Shown here one piece after another: positions 1 through 9,413 of a stretch of DNA of 64,000 nucleotides. The notes under the pieces were generated by a model. The model did no database searches, had not been told where the DNA came from, and was given only the letters and a program-made list of their open reading frames with translations. Numbering within the stretch: the stretch's first letter is position 1; the number at the start of each line of letters is the position of its first letter. This stretch comes from Xaviernesmea rhizosphaerae (lineage in GTDB: Bacteria; Pseudomonadota; Alphaproteobacteria; Rhizobiales; Rhizobiaceae), in NCBI RefSeq assembly GCF_001938945.1, contig NZ_MKIO01000033.1, forward strand, positions 156,268 through 220,267, written 5' to 3'. The translations under genes were made by a program, and so were the position numbers.

Positions 1-758
1 CTGCGGCAACCAGCGCCTCTGCCCCCTCCGGCTCGCCGGACCCCTTCGGCGCGGGGCTTTCCGAGGCCTCACCCGCCCAAAGCTATGCCGACAGCGTCCA
101 GGCCGCCTTTTCGAGCCTGCTGACGCCGTCCGCCCGCGCCGATGCGCCGCTGGCGCCGCCGGACCCGGAGGCGCTGCGCCATCCGCTCGGCGCCGCGCGT
201 GCCCAAATCCATGAAAACTACATCGTCGCCCAGACCGAGGACGGGCTCGTCATCGTCGATCAGCACGCCGCCCATGAGCGCCTGGTGTTCGAGACCCTGC
301 GCAAGGGCCTGCGCGAGCGGCCGGTGACGGCGCAGACCCTGCTGATCCCCGATATTGTCGACCTGCCGGAGGAGGATTGCGACCGGCTGATGGAACAGGC
401 GGAGGCCTTCCGCCCGCTCGGCCTGTCGATCGAGCGCTTCGGCCCCGGCGCGATTGCCGTGCGCGAGACGCCGGCCATGCTGGGCAAGGTGGATGTGCCG
501 GGCCTGATCCGCGGCCTTGCCGACGAGCTGGCGGAATGGGACACGGCCAATGGGCTCTCCGCCCGGCTGGAGCATGTGGCCGCGACCATGGCCTGCCACG
601 GCTCCGTGCGCTCCGGCCGGCGGCTGCGGATCGAAGAGATGAACGCGCTTCTGCGCGAGATGGAGGCGACGCCGGGCTCCGGCCAGTGCAACCATGGGCG
701 GCCGACCTATATCGCGCTCAAGCTTTCGGATATTGAACGTCTGTTCGGGCGCTCGTGA
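1..758 (+). CDS. mutL: DNA mismatch repair protein MutL, C-terminal part (5' end outside window)
   Basis: The frame is open from the first bases of the window, so only about the last 251 residues are seen. MutL links MutS mismatch recognition to strand incision. The visible part is the C-terminal dimerisation/endonuclease domain: the metal-binding endonuclease motif [12 protein letters not shown] (258-293) fits the DQHA(X)2E(X)4E pattern, followed by ACHGSVRSG (near 594) and a CNHGRPT motif just before the end. The endonuclease motif means this is the nicking type of MutL, as expected in bacteria without MutH. The preceding Pro/Ala/Ser-rich stretch is the interdomain linker. It is followed by a DUF2093 gene, the usual rhizobial neighbour as I recall it. 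Confidence 0.96.
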   Translation, partial: AATSASAPSGSPDPFGAGLSEASPAQSYADSVQAAFSSLLTPSARADAPLAPPDPEALRHPLGAARAQIHENYIVAQTEDGLVIVDQHAAHERLVFETLRKGLRERPVTAQTLLIPDIVDLPEEDCDRLMEQAEAFRPLGLSIERFGPGAIAVRETPAMLGKVDVPGLIRGLADELAEWDTANGLSARLEHVAATMACHGSVRSGRRLRIEEMNALLREMEATPGSGQCNHGRPTYIALKLSDIERLFGRS

Positions 759-865
759 CGCCCCGCGCGCATCCTCCCACAGGAGCGGGATTTGCATCAG
801 TGACGGGCTATGATAGAGGCCGGGGCGCGCCGGGCGCGCGCATGATGAGGCGAGGTCGAAACAGC

Positions 866-1090
866 ATGAACCGGTTTGAACCGAGCGGCGACAGGGAAGC
901 CAAGGTCCGCTATCTCGACGGCGATTTCCAGATCGTCCTGCCGGGCAGCCATGTCGTCTGCGCCGTCACGGGCCGTGTCATCCCCATGGAGGAGCTGCGC
1001 TACTGGAGCGTCGCCCGCCAGGAGCCCTATATCGACGCCGCCGCCGCCTTCGAGGCGGAGAAGCGGGCGGGCGCGCTGCCCAACCAATAA
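866..1090 (+). CDS. DUF2093 domain-containing protein
   Basis: A 74-residue acidic protein starting MNRFEPSGDREAKV. It matches the DUF2093 family, small proteins of unknown function in alphaproteobacteria. It has a central CAVTGRVIPMEEL segment and a single cysteine. The ATG at 866 was chosen over upstream starts because a GAGG stretch lies just before it and because the family begins here. It lies about 100 bp after mutL in the same direction and converges on lpxK. No catalytic motif is visible. Confidence 0.85.
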   Translation: MNRFEPSGDREAKVRYLDGDFQIVLPGSHVVCAVTGRVIPMEELRYWSVARQEPYIDAAAAFEAEKRAGALPNQ

Positions 1091-1118
1091 GACAGGTCTC
1101 CTTCCGGCATCCTTTCCC

Positions 1119-2189
1119 TTATCGTCGGCTCGTTGTCGCGCCGGCCGCCGGTCCCGGCTGCGCCACACCCAGCAGCCGCAGTCGCCCCTGGCCCATCGCC
1201 TGCTCCACCAGCCGGCCGGGCGCGGCAGGGTCGTCGAAGGCCAGTTCCACCTCCACCACGGCGCTCTCTGCGGCAAGCCGCCCGGAAATGCCCGGGCCGG
1301 CGGCAAGGCGCACATGATCCTTGGCCGTGGTCACCAGTTGCAGACGGCCGGCCTTGGAACGCCCCAAAAGATCGGCGATCTCCTCCGTCGTCAACAGGTG
1401 ATGATCGGCAAAGACCTGCCGGTCCACGATCTCCGCGCCGGCCTCGCAAAGGGTGGCGAAGAATTTCTCGGGATCGGCAATCCCGGCCCAGGCCAGCACG
1501 CGCGCACCTTGGAGCGATAAGGCGTCATGGCGTCGCAGCCGGGCCTGCAGCACCGGCTTGCCGGCCCGCGCCACCTGGCGCACGACGGGGTCAGCGCACG
1601 TCCCCTCCCCGATCTTCAGAAGCACGGAGAGCTGACGGATCTGTTCGGCCATCGGCGCGCGCAGCGGCCCCGCCGGCAATGGCAGCCCGTTGCCGATGCC
1701 GCGGCGGGCGTCGACCACGATCACGGCGAGATCGACGTGAAGCCGCGCGCTCTGGAAGCCGTCATCCATGATGATCAGGTCGGCGCCGCTTTGCGCCAGC
1801 AGCCGCGCGCCCTCGATGCGCGTGCGGCAGACCACGGTCGTGGCGAAGCGCGACAGCAGCAGCGGCTCGTCGCCGACCGCATCGGCCCCGTGCCGAGCAG
1901 GATCGACCAGGGTCGGCTGCTTGACCGTGCCGCCATAGCCCCGGCTGAGAAAGCCCGGCGTGTATCCCTTCTCGCGCGCGGCCTTTGCCAGCGCCAGCGC
2001 CGTCGGCGTCTTGCCGGCACCGCCGACGGTGAAATTGCCCACGCAGATGACCGGAAGCCCGGCAGCGCTCCGCGCCGCCCGACGCATGCGCCGGCCGGTG
2101 ATGCGGCCATAGAGCCAGGCCAAGGGGCTGAGCCCCCAGGCCTTCAGCCCGCGCGGCTGCCACCAGAAAGCGGGTGCTTGCGAGACCAT
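1119..2189 (-). CDS. lpxK: Tetraacyldisaccharide 4'-kinase (lipid A biosynthesis)
   Basis: LpxK phosphorylates the 4' position of the tetraacylated disaccharide-1-phosphate to give lipid IVA at the inner membrane. The 356-residue protein carries a P-loop (GGAGKTP) soon after the N-terminal membrane-associated segment, the conserved RGYGG, and the DDGFQ motif followed by hydrophobic beta strands. The ATG at 2189 is preferred over 2225 because AAGGA lies at proper spacing upstream. It ends the minus-strand envelope block cysQ-DUF4170-waaA-HAD-lpxK. The presence of lpxK beside waaA supports joint control of lipid A-Kdo assembly. Confidence 0.95.
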   Translation of the reverse strand: MVSQAPAFWWQPRGLKAWGLSPLAWLYGRITGRRMRRAARSAAGLPVICVGNFTVGGAGKTPTALALAKAAREKGYTPGFLSRGYGGTVKQPTLVDPARHGADAVGDEPLLLSRFATTVVCRTRIEGARLLAQSGADLIIMDDGFQSARLHVDLAVIVVDARRGIGNGLPLPAGPLRAPMAEQIRQLSVLLKIGEGTCADPVVRQVARAGKPVLQARLRRHDALSLQGARVLAWAGIADPEKFFATLCEAGAEIVDRQVFADHHLLTTEEIADLLGRSKAGRLQLVTTAKDHVRLAAGPGISGRLAAESAVVEVELAFDDPAAPGRLVEQAMGQGRLRLLGVAQPGPAAGATTSRR

Positions 2190-2279
2190 GAGCGTCCTTT
2201 TCAATGCGGTCGGCCAGACTGGCAATTGGTCGGCCGCCAGCCCGGTGGAATGTAGGCGATGACTGTTTCCGCTGACGAT

Positions 2280-3101
2280 TTACTGCGCGGTGTCAGCCCC
2301 CACCCCCAGGCCCAGCCGCTCCAGCAGACCCGGCAGGGCGGTGATATCGACGAGGCAATGGTCGCTTGCCGCCGCCAGCGAGGCGGGCGAGCCGGTGCCG
2401 GTGAGCACGGCCACGGTCAGGCCCACGCCGGCTGCCCGGCCCATATGCAGATCGTGATTGTTGTCGCCCACCACCGCCACCGATTCCGGCTTGAGGCCCG
2501 TGGCGGCGCAGAAGGCCAGCACCATTCCCGGCTCCGGCTTGATGCCGTAGCCGGAATCATAGCCCGCGACAAAATCCAGATCGCCGGCAAAGCCGAAGCG
2601 GCGGGCGGTCTCGCGGATCGAGGCTTCGTTGTCGGAGGAGGCGACGCCGAGCCGGTAGCCCTGCGCCTTGAGGAGGGCGAAAAACGGCGCGAGCTCGGTC
2701 ACCGGCACGGCGGCTGCCGCGGCTTCCTCGAACAGGCCGTCGAATTCGGCAGTCAGCGCTTCCACGGCAAATGGCGCGCCAGCCTTGACCATGCCCTCGG
2801 CGATTTCCCGGGTGCTGCCCGCGGCCAGAAGACTGTCCGGCAGGACATGGCCGCTCTCCGGGTCCATGCCGCAGGCCTTGAGCAGACGATCGGCGAGCGC
2901 CGGGTCGTCGCGCGCGGCCAGCCGCGCGATCCTGTAATTGACCGGTACCCAGCTGCGGGCATAATCGAGCAGCGTGCCGTCCTTGTCGAACAGGATGCCG
3001 GCGATCGGCGTGCGGTCGTCCTCTTTCTTCACCGTGCCGGCCTCCGCCCCGCCTGCACTTCCCATGTCCGTCTTCGCGCTGTCCGGCTGTACGTCGCTCA
3101 T
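2280..3101 (-). CDS. HAD-superfamily hydrolase (phosphoglycolate phosphatase-like)
   Basis: A soluble HAD phosphatase of about 273 residues. Motif I is FDKDGTLLD with the nucleophile and acid/base aspartates, motif II is the VASSDN strand, the lysine of motif III lies in YGIKPEPG, and motif IV is VGDNNHDLHMG. A helical cap separates motifs I and II. This architecture matches phosphoglycolate phosphatase-like enzymes, but the substrate cannot be read from sequence. The start at 3101 (MSDVQPD) has a purine-rich stretch upstream; 3131 is an alternative. It sits between waaA and lpxK, which are more often adjacent, so a role in envelope sugar phosphate metabolism is possible but unproven. Confidence 0.85.
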   Translation of the reverse strand: MSDVQPDSAKTDMGSAGGAEAGTVKKEDDRTPIAGILFDKDGTLLDYARSWVPVNYRIARLAARDDPALADRLLKACGMDPESGHVLPDSLLAAGSTREIAEGMVKAGAPFAVEALTAEFDGLFEEAAAAAVPVTELAPFFALLKAQGYRLGVASSDNEASIRETARRFGFAGDLDFVAGYDSGYGIKPEPGMVLAFCAATGLKPESVAVVGDNNHDLHMGRAAGVGLTVAVLTGTGSPASLAAASDHCLVDITALPGLLERLGLGVGADTAQ

Positions 3102-3173
3102 CGATCCGCCCCGCTTCTGTCCTGTGCCCATCCTGATCCCGGGCCTTTGCGATGCCCGCAGGCCGCGGCCTTC

Positions 3174-4490
3174 TCAGGCATCGCCATGCGGCTGCAGCCG
3201 GGCCTTCACGCTCAAGGGGTTGATATAGGGTTCTAGCCCGCGAATGGTCGCCGACAGCGCGCCGCGCATTTCATGCACGGTCTGCTGCCCGGCATCGATC
3301 ATCTGGTGGCGGACATCCTCGTTGACGAGCAGATAGTTGACGCCCTTGGCCAGCATCTCGACATCGCGCACGATCTTGGCGCTGCCGTTCTTGGCCAGCA
3401 TCTGATAGGTCTCGCGGAAATTCTGGACATTGCCGCCCGAGAGAATGGCGCAGCCGAGCATGGCCGGCTCGATCGGGTTCTGCCCGCCTTCGGCGGTGAG
3501 CGAGCGGCCGACGAAGGCCACTTCGGTCAGGCGGAGATAGAGGCCCATCTCGCCGATCGTATCGCCCAGAAACACATCCACATCGGTATTCAGAGGATCG
3601 CGCCGCGTGCGCCGGGCCACCTTGAGCCCGCGCTGGGTCAGCATGGCCTCGATCGCATCGGCCCGCTCGGGATGGCGCGGCACGATGATGCTCAGAAGAT
3701 CGGTGCGCGGCTTCAGCGCCGCATGGACAACGGCGGCCGCCGCCTCCTCGCCGTCGAAGGTGGAGATCGCTGCCCAGGTGCGGCGGCTGCCCAGTTGCTG
3801 GCGATAGGTGCCAAGTGAGCCCTTGTCGTAAGGCGGCAGATCAGTATCGACCTTGAGATTGCCCGAGACCAGCACCGGCAGCGCGCCGAGTGCGCGGAAG
3901 CGTTCCGCATCGACTTCCGACTGCGCGATGACGAGCGCGAGATTCTCGAACAGCGCCTCTGCCAGCCACAGCCGCTTCTTCCAGCGGGCGAAGGAGCGGT
4001 CCGACAGGCGGCCATTGACCAGAACCTGGGGAATATGCCGCCGGCCGAGCTCGACGATGGTCATCGGCCAGATTTCCGACTCGGCGATGATCGCGAGATC
4101 CGGCTCCCAGTAATCGAGGAAGCGGCTGACCGCCGGCTTGAAGTCCATCGGCACATATTGATGGATGATGGAGGCATCGAGCCGCTCGGAGACCAGCTTG
4201 GCGGAGGTCGTCGTGCCCGTGGTCACCACCACGGCGATGCCACGGGCGCGGATTTCCTTGATCAGCGGAATGACCGCATTGGTCTCGCCGACGCTGGCGG
4301 CATGGAACCAGACCAGCGGCCCCTGCGGTCGCGGTACGCTGGCAAAGCCGTAGCGTTCGTCGCGACGCCTGGAATCCTCGCGCCCCTTGGCCGCGCGCAT
4401 GGCCAGATAGGCGCCCATGAAGGGATAGGCGACCGCCCCAGCCCAGCGATAGGTCGAAAGCGCCAGCCGCGCGAGGGGGCGGTTGCTCAT
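3174..4490 (-). CDS. waaA: 3-deoxy-D-manno-octulosonic acid (Kdo) transferase
   Basis: WaaA adds Kdo residues from CMP-Kdo to lipid IVA on the cytoplasmic face of the inner membrane. The 438-residue protein begins with a short membrane anchor, then the GT30 N-terminal domain with HAASVGE, the ESEIWP motif and VNGRLSDRS. The C-terminal Rossmann half carries GGQNPIEP, the conserved nucleotide-sugar site. The ATG at 4490 (MSNRPLARLAL) matches family starts; the open frame runs further upstream but that part looks non-coding. The DUF374 lysophospholipid acyltransferase often found just upstream of waaA in rhizobia is absent here. Confidence 0.95.
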   Translation of the reverse strand: MSNRPLARLALSTYRWAGAVAYPFMGAYLAMRAAKGREDSRRRDERYGFASVPRPQGPLVWFHAASVGETNAVIPLIKEIRARGIAVVVTTGTTTSAKLVSERLDASIIHQYVPMDFKPAVSRFLDYWEPDLAIIAESEIWPMTIVELGRRHIPQVLVNGRLSDRSFARWKKRLWLAEALFENLALVIAQSEVDAERFRALGALPVLVSGNLKVDTDLPPYDKGSLGTYRQQLGSRRTWAAISTFDGEEAAAAVVHAALKPRTDLLSIIVPRHPERADAIEAMLTQRGLKVARRTRRDPLNTDVDVFLGDTIGEMGLYLRLTEVAFVGRSLTAEGGQNPIEPAMLGCAILSGGNVQNFRETYQMLAKNGSAKIVRDVEMLAKGVNYLLVNEDVRHQMIDAGQQTVHEMRGALSATIRGLEPYINPLSVKARLQPHGDA

Positions 4491-4605
4491 CCGTGCCGCG
4501 CTCCGGAAAAGGCGAAGAACTCGCCGCAGGAAGGATGCAGGGCCGCCGCCGGGCGAACGGCCTTGCGTGGTTGAGCCGGCCGCCAGGCGGCGCGCAGCGG
4601 CTGCG

Positions 4606-4842
4606 TCACGCCTGGTTGGGATCCAGGAGCCGATGCATGTGGACGATGAAATAGCGCATATGCGCATTGTCGACCGTCTGCTGCGCCTTGGCCTTCCAGG
4701 CCGTCAGCGCCGTCTCGTAATTGGGGAAGATGCCGACGATATCGAGCTTGGAGAGATCGCGGAATTCGACCTCCGTCAGCGTCGTCAGCTCGCCACCGAA
4801 GACGAGATGCAACAATTGTTTCTTTTCGGAGCTGTTGGGCAT
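4606..4842 (-). CDS. DUF4170 domain-containing protein
   Basis: A protein of about 78 residues (MPNSSEKKQL start) of the DUF4170 family, recognisable by the VFGGEL and YETALTAWKAKAQ segments and the YFIVHMHRLLDP end. The function is unknown; the family is found in alphaproteobacteria between cysQ and Kdo-transferase genes, as here. An alternative start at 4863 would add seven residues. It is likely cotranscribed with cysQ and waaA. A 115-bp gap separates it from waaA. Confidence 0.85.
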   Translation of the reverse strand: MPNSSEKKQLLHLVFGGELTTLTEVEFRDLSKLDIVGIFPNYETALTAWKAKAQQTVDNAHMRYFIVHMHRLLDPNQA

Positions 4843-4927
4843 ATCGGACCGTCCATGTGGCATTCAAGTCACAGGTGATGTGCGGCATCGCAGCAGAAAG
4901 GTCAATGCCCCTTGTCGGCCGCCGCCA

Positions 4928-5776
4928 TCATGTCCCCAGCTGCGGCATCTGGCCGAGACCCGTCGCCGCCAACATCCGCTGCGCCGCGAGCGAGCCCGCC
5001 AGCAGCATGCCGTGGGACACGCTTTCCCTGTTGTAGACCAGCGGCTGGCCGCTCAGATCCACCAGCGCGCCACCGGCGCGCGCGAGGATCAGATCGGCCG
5101 CCGCCAGATCCCAGTCATGGGCGTTCTTCTTGACAACCGTGGCATCAATGCGGCCATCGGCGATCATCGCCAGCCGGTAGGCGAGCGAGGGAACATGGGA
5201 GACACGGTGGATCAGCCGGCGCGCCGGCTCCGGCAGACGGGCGAGCACATCCTCCGGCAGCGCCACGGCCAGCGGCCGCTCCTCAGCCGGCCCCGGCGCC
5301 TTCAGCACCGCACCGTCGAGCAGCGCCGGTCCTTCGGCCGTGGCCTGATAGAGCTGGCGCAGTGCGGGCGCCACGAGCACGCCGGCCACCGGTCGGCCGC
5401 GATGCACGACCGCGACGCTGACGCACCACACATCCTTGCCGGCGATGAAGGCGCGGGTGCCGTCGATCGGATCGACGACGAACAGCGTCTCGCAGCGCAG
5501 CCGGGCCGGATCGTCATCCGTCTCTTCCGACAGCCAGCCATAATTCGGCCGGGCGACCAGCAGCTTTTCCTTCAGAACGTCATTGGCGGCATAATCCGCC
5601 TCGCTGACCGGCGAGCGGTCCTCGCTCTTGAAGCGCACCTTCGGATTGGCGCCGAAAAACCCGAGCGCCGTTGCACCGGCAGCTTGCGCCGCCTCGGTGA
5701 TCAGATCGAGATCGGCGCGCCAGATATCCTCTGCCTGCCGGCTTCCCGGCGTCTTCTTTTCCGCGTCTTCGTGCAC
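4928..5776 (-). CDS. cysQ: 3'(2'),5'-bisphosphate nucleotidase / inositol monophosphatase family protein
   Basis: The 282-residue protein belongs to the Mg-dependent, lithium-sensitive phosphatase family. Metal-binding motifs are visible in order: WLSEETDD (the GEE-like glutamate), DPIDGTRAF, and the C-terminal HDWDLAAADLIL. CysQ enzymes remove the 3'-phosphate from PAP/PAPS formed in sulfate assimilation; other family members use inositol or fructose phosphates, so the exact substrate is inferred from context and motif spacing. It lies upstream of DUF4170 and waaA in the same direction, an arrangement common in rhizobia. Confidence 0.88.
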   Translation of the reverse strand: MHEDAEKKTPGSRQAEDIWRADLDLITEAAQAAGATALGFFGANPKVRFKSEDRSPVSEADYAANDVLKEKLLVARPNYGWLSEETDDDPARLRCETLFVVDPIDGTRAFIAGKDVWCVSVAVVHRGRPVAGVLVAPALRQLYQATAEGPALLDGAVLKAPGPAEERPLAVALPEDVLARLPEPARRLIHRVSHVPSLAYRLAMIADGRIDATVVKKNAHDWDLAAADLILARAGGALVDLSGQPLVYNRESVSHGMLLAGSLAAQRMLAATGLGQMPQLGT

Positions 5777-5848
5777 GGTAGATCCTTTCGCTTGCCCGTC
5801 CTTCCGCTCACGCGCCGGCTATCCGGTCAAAACAGGGCGGCACGGGCT

Positions 5849-5913
5849 CTGATAGTCTGTCCAATCATCGCCGTTGGCCGCCTGCAAATGGCAATTCTTG
5901 AACAGACTATGAG
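5849..5913. repeat. Family A MITE-like repeat, internally deleted copy (A1)
   Basis: This 65-bp element has the ends of family A but lacks about 83 bp of the middle. The left end (CTGATAGTCTGTCC) and right end (GAACAGACTATGAG) are imperfect inverted repeats. Full-length copies have CTGACAG and CTGTGAG at these ends; here both ends carry the change that keeps them complementary. It lies between cysQ and pmbA, 4 bp from the pmbA stop. Confidence 0.8.
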
Positions 5914-5916
5914 GCC

Positions 5917-7263
5917 TTATCGGCCCGCAAGCGTCATGCCCTCGATGGCGAGCGTCGGGGCGGCGGTGCCGAAGGCGCGGTCGACATCATCGGCCAGCGT
6001 GATCGCCATCAGCATCTCCTTGAGGTTGGAGGCAATCGTCACCTCCGACACGGGATAGGCGATCTCGCCATTCTCGATCCAGAAGCCGCTCGCCCCGCGG
6101 CTATACTCGCCGGTGAGCAGGTTGGCGCCGTTGCCGATCAACTCGGTGACGTAGAAGCCGGTTCCCACCTGGCGGATCAGTTCCTGCGGCGAAATCGTGC
6201 CGGGCTCGATGGCGAAATTGGTCGAGGCCGCCCCGACCGTCGGCCCGCTGCGCACGCCGCGGCCATTGGTGGGCAGGCCGATCTCGCGGCCGATGGCCGA
6301 CGACAGGAACCAATGGTTCAGCACCCCGTCCTCCACCATGACCAGCGGGCCGCCGGCGACACCTTCGCCATCGAAGGGCCGCGAGGCAGGCCCCCGCACG
6401 ACCAGCGGATTGTCGGTGATGCGGATGCCCCTGGCCATGATCTGCTCGCCCATGCGGTCGCGCAGGAAGGTGGTCTTGCGGGCGACCGAACCGCCATTGA
6501 TGGCGCCGGCGATCTGGCTGGCGAGCCCACGCGACATGCGCGGATCGAAGACGACGGTAACGTTCTTCTGCGTCGGCACCTGGCGCGGCGACAGGCGCCT
6601 GACCGCGCGCTCGCCCGCCAGCTGGCCGATCTCATCCGGCGATTTCAGCTCGGCATGGTAGAGCTTGCTGTCATAGTCGTAATCGCGCTCCATCTTCGTG
6701 CCCTCGCCGGCAATGGCGCTCACCGACACGCCGAATCGCGTGCCGAGATAGCTGCCGGAAAAGCCGTGGGAGGTGACGAGGACCAGGCCGCCCGCGCCGG
6801 CAGAAGCTCCGGCCCCGCTGGAATTGGTGACGCCGGGAACGGCGAGCGCCGCCGCCTCCGCCGCCAGCGCGGCCTCGGTCAGCGCCGCCGAGGAGACTTC
6901 GGTGGCATCGTAAAGCTGGAGATCGGCAATGGTGCGGGCAAGCGCCTCGGGCGCGGCAAGACCGGCATAGGGATCCTCCGGCGAGGCCTTGGCCATGGCC
7001 ACGGCTCGCTCGGCCAGCGTCTGCAGGTCGAAGCCCGGATTGGCGGAGACGCTGGCGACCTGCCGGCCAATGAAGACGCGCAGCGAGAAATCGTCGCTCT
7101 CGGACGATTCGGTCGCCTCCACCTTGCCCAGCCGCACGGAGACGGAGCGGGAGCGCCCGCGCACCACCACGGCATCCGCCTGATCGGCGCCGGCTTTCAG
7201 CGCGCGCTCCACCAGTTCGCGGGCACGGGCTTCGAGCGTACCGGAATCGATCTCTGCGGACAT
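5917..7263 (-). CDS. pmbA: TldD/PmbA family metalloprotease-like protein
   Basis: A 448-residue protein of the PmbA (TldE) family, the partner of TldD in the zinc-dependent complex that processes microcin and degrades small or unfolded peptides. The N-terminal domain (GADQADAVVVRGRS) and the C-terminal barrel (FDGEGVAGG, YVTELIGNGANLLTGEYS) are both present. PmbA subunits lack the HExxxH zinc motif that TldD has, and none is seen here. The start at 7263 (MSAEIDSG) has AAAGGCGAAATC directly upstream. TldD itself is not in the window. The gene lies upstream of cysQ, with repeat A1 between them. Confidence 0.93.
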   Translation of the reverse strand: MSAEIDSGTLEARARELVERALKAGADQADAVVVRGRSRSVSVRLGKVEATESSESDDFSLRVFIGRQVASVSANPGFDLQTLAERAVAMAKASPEDPYAGLAAPEALARTIADLQLYDATEVSSAALTEAALAAEAAALAVPGVTNSSGAGASAGAGGLVLVTSHGFSGSYLGTRFGVSVSAIAGEGTKMERDYDYDSKLYHAELKSPDEIGQLAGERAVRRLSPRQVPTQKNVTVVFDPRMSRGLASQIAGAINGGSVARKTTFLRDRMGEQIMARGIRITDNPLVVRGPASRPFDGEGVAGGPLVMVEDGVLNHWFLSSAIGREIGLPTNGRGVRSGPTVGAASTNFAIEPGTISPQELIRQVGTGFYVTELIGNGANLLTGEYSRGASGFWIENGEIAYPVSEVTIASNLKEMLMAITLADDVDRAFGTAAPTLAIEGMTLAGR

Positions 7264-7502
7264 GATTTCGCCTTTCATTCGGATCTTGTTCCCATTTATT
7301 GTGCGGGTGGAACCGCATCAAGACCATAAACCCATTCTTGATCCGGCCGTCGCCGCCCGAAGCACGCCGCGAAGCCATCGTTTTGCGCCGCGTGCTCCGG
7401 GTCTCGTCTCAACCTGTCAACGCCTGCCGACCCCGCGACATCGCCGCGTGGCTCTGCGCGAACGGTCTCGCGGAGCCGGCCACAGATTGCCTGAGGACCT
7501 CC

Positions 7503-9332
7503 ATGTCGAACACCCATGCCCTCACCTCGCAGGCCCTGCTCTTGCTCGGCGGCGCCGTGGTGGCCGCACCGATCTTCAAGCGGCTGGGGCTCGGCACGGT
7601 GCTTGGCTATCTCGCCGCCGGCATTCTGATCGGCCCTTTCCTGCACCTGATCTCCGGCGGCGAGGAAATCCTCGGCGTGGCGGAGCTTGGTGTCGTCTTC
7701 CTGCTTTTCGTCATCGGGCTCGAACTCAATCTCGGCCGGCTCTGGCAGATGCGGCGCGATATTTTCGGCCTGGGCACGGCGCAGGTGCTGGTCACCGGCG
7801 GCATCCTCTCCGCGCTGATCTACGAGGTCGGCCTGTTTGCCTGGCAGGGCAGCGTCATCACCGGCTTCGGCCTGGCCCTGTCCTCCACCGCCTTCGCCCT
7901 GCAGATCCTCGAGGAACACAGCGACAACAACACCCGCTACGGCCAGCGCGCCTTCTCCATCCTGCTGCTGCAGGATCTGGCGATCGTGCCGCTTCTGGCG
8001 CTGATCCCGTTGCTGGCCCTGCAGAAGCCGGAGGATACGACCCCGCCCTATCAGGACTTCGCCGTCGCCATCGGCGCCGTTCTCGTTCTGGTGGCGGCCG
8101 GCCGCTACATCATCAATCCGCTGTTCCAGATTCTCGCGCGCACCGGCGCGCGCGAGGTGATGATCGCGGCCGCGCTGCTGATCGTTCTCGGCGCGGCCAC
8201 GCTGATGCAGCTGGCCGGCATGTCCATGGCCATGGGTGCCTTCCTGGCCGGCGTGCTTCTGGCCGAATCCTCCTATCGCCATGAGCTTGAGGCGGATATC
8301 GAGCCGTTCCGCGGGCTTCTGCTCGCTCTGTTTTTCATGGCCGTCGGCCTGTCGCTTGACATTGAGGTGCTGATCGAGCATCCGCTGCTGATCCTGCTGT
8401 CGGTGCCGCTCCTGATGCTGGTCAAGGCGGTGGTGCTCTACCTCCTCTGCCGGCTCACCGGCTCCACGCATAATGACGCCGTGCGCATCGGCCTGCTTTT
8501 GCCGCAGGGCGGCGAATTCGGCTTCGTGCTGTTCAGCGCGGCGGCCGCCGCGGGCGTGATGCGCCAGACGGACGCCTCGATCCTCGTCGCAGTGGTCACG
8601 CTCTCCATGGCGCTGACCCCTGCCGCCGCCATGCTGGCGCGGTTTCTGATGGCGGAAACCGCCAAGGAGGATGAGGAGATCGAGGAGAATTTCGAAGGCG
8701 CGGGCGCCGATGTGCTGATGATCGGCTTCTCCCGCTTCGGCCAGATCGCCGCGCAGATCCTGCTGGCCGGCGGGCGCGAGGTCACCGTGATCGACCATTC
8801 CGCCGCCCGCGTGCAGCAGGCGGCGACCTTCGGCTTCCGCATCTATTTCGGCGACGGCACCCGCAGCGACGTGCTGCGCGCTGCCGGCATCGAACGGGCG
8901 AAGATCGTCGCCATCTGCACCCATCAGGTGGAGATGACCGACAAGATCATCGACCTCGTCCAGTCGGAATTTCCCAATGCACGCATCTATGCCCGCGCCT
9001 ATGACCGGGTGCACACCCTGTCCCTGCGCGCCCGCGGCGTCGATTACGAGCTGCGCGAGACCTTCGAATCGGGCCTGCTCTTCGGCCGGCGTACGCTGGA
9101 AGGCCTCGGCATCAGCGAGGCGCAGGCGGAAGCCATCGGCGACGACATCCGCCGACGCGACGAGGACCGCCTGGCCCTGCAGGCGGTGGACGGCATCATG
9201 GCCGGTCGCCACATGCTGCTGCACGAGCCGGTCAAGCCGGAACCGCTGATCAAGCCGAAGCGCGATCTTGTGCCGACCCTCGATCCAGACGAGGATATCT
9301 CCGCTCCCGTCGCCCAGGCGGCGGGTTCTTGA
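7503..9332 (+). CDS. Monovalent cation:proton antiporter-2 family, KefB/KefC-like K+/H+ antiporter
   Basis: A 609-residue inner-membrane protein. Residues 1 to about 390 are a CPA2 exchanger domain of about 12 hydrophobic segments, including GPFLHLISGG, FVIGLELN and the QDLAIVPLLAL helix seen in Kef proteins. A cytosolic RCK (TrkA-N) domain follows, with the Rossmann stretch IGFSRFGQIAA and an acid at the next strand end (VIDHS), then a charged tail. Kef systems export potassium and are held closed by glutathione, opening under electrophile stress. Glutathione control is inferred from the family and the presence of gshA in the window. The start at 7503 follows GAGG; longer open frames upstream look non-coding. 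Confidence 0.93.
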   Translation: MSNTHALTSQALLLLGGAVVAAPIFKRLGLGTVLGYLAAGILIGPFLHLISGGEEILGVAELGVVFLLFVIGLELNLGRLWQMRRDIFGLGTAQVLVTGGILSALIYEVGLFAWQGSVITGFGLALSSTAFALQILEEHSDNNTRYGQRAFSILLLQDLAIVPLLALIPLLALQKPEDTTPPYQDFAVAIGAVLVLVAAGRYIINPLFQILARTGAREVMIAAALLIVLGAATLMQLAGMSMAMGAFLAGVLLAESSYRHELEADIEPFRGLLLALFFMAVGLSLDIEVLIEHPLLILLSVPLLMLVKAVVLYLLCRLTGSTHNDAVRIGLLLPQGGEFGFVLFSAAAAAGVMRQTDASILVAVVTLSMALTPAAAMLARFLMAETAKEDEEIEENFEGAGADVLMIGFSRFGQIAAQILLAGGREVTVIDHSAARVQQAATFGFRIYFGDGTRSDVLRAAGIERAKIVAICTHQVEMTDKIIDLVQSEFPNARIYARAYDRVHTLSLRARGVDYELRETFESGLLFGRRTLEGLGISEAQAEAIGDDIRRRDEDRLALQAVDGIMAGRHMLLHEPVKPEPLIKPKRDLVPTLDPDEDISAPVAQAAGS

Positions 9333-9413
9333 GGCAGAGCAGCAGAAACGAGCGTCCCGGCAAAGTGCAGAGAGAGGCGCAGGCAGAACTTCAAGCAAAA
9401 GGGAACGGCAATC

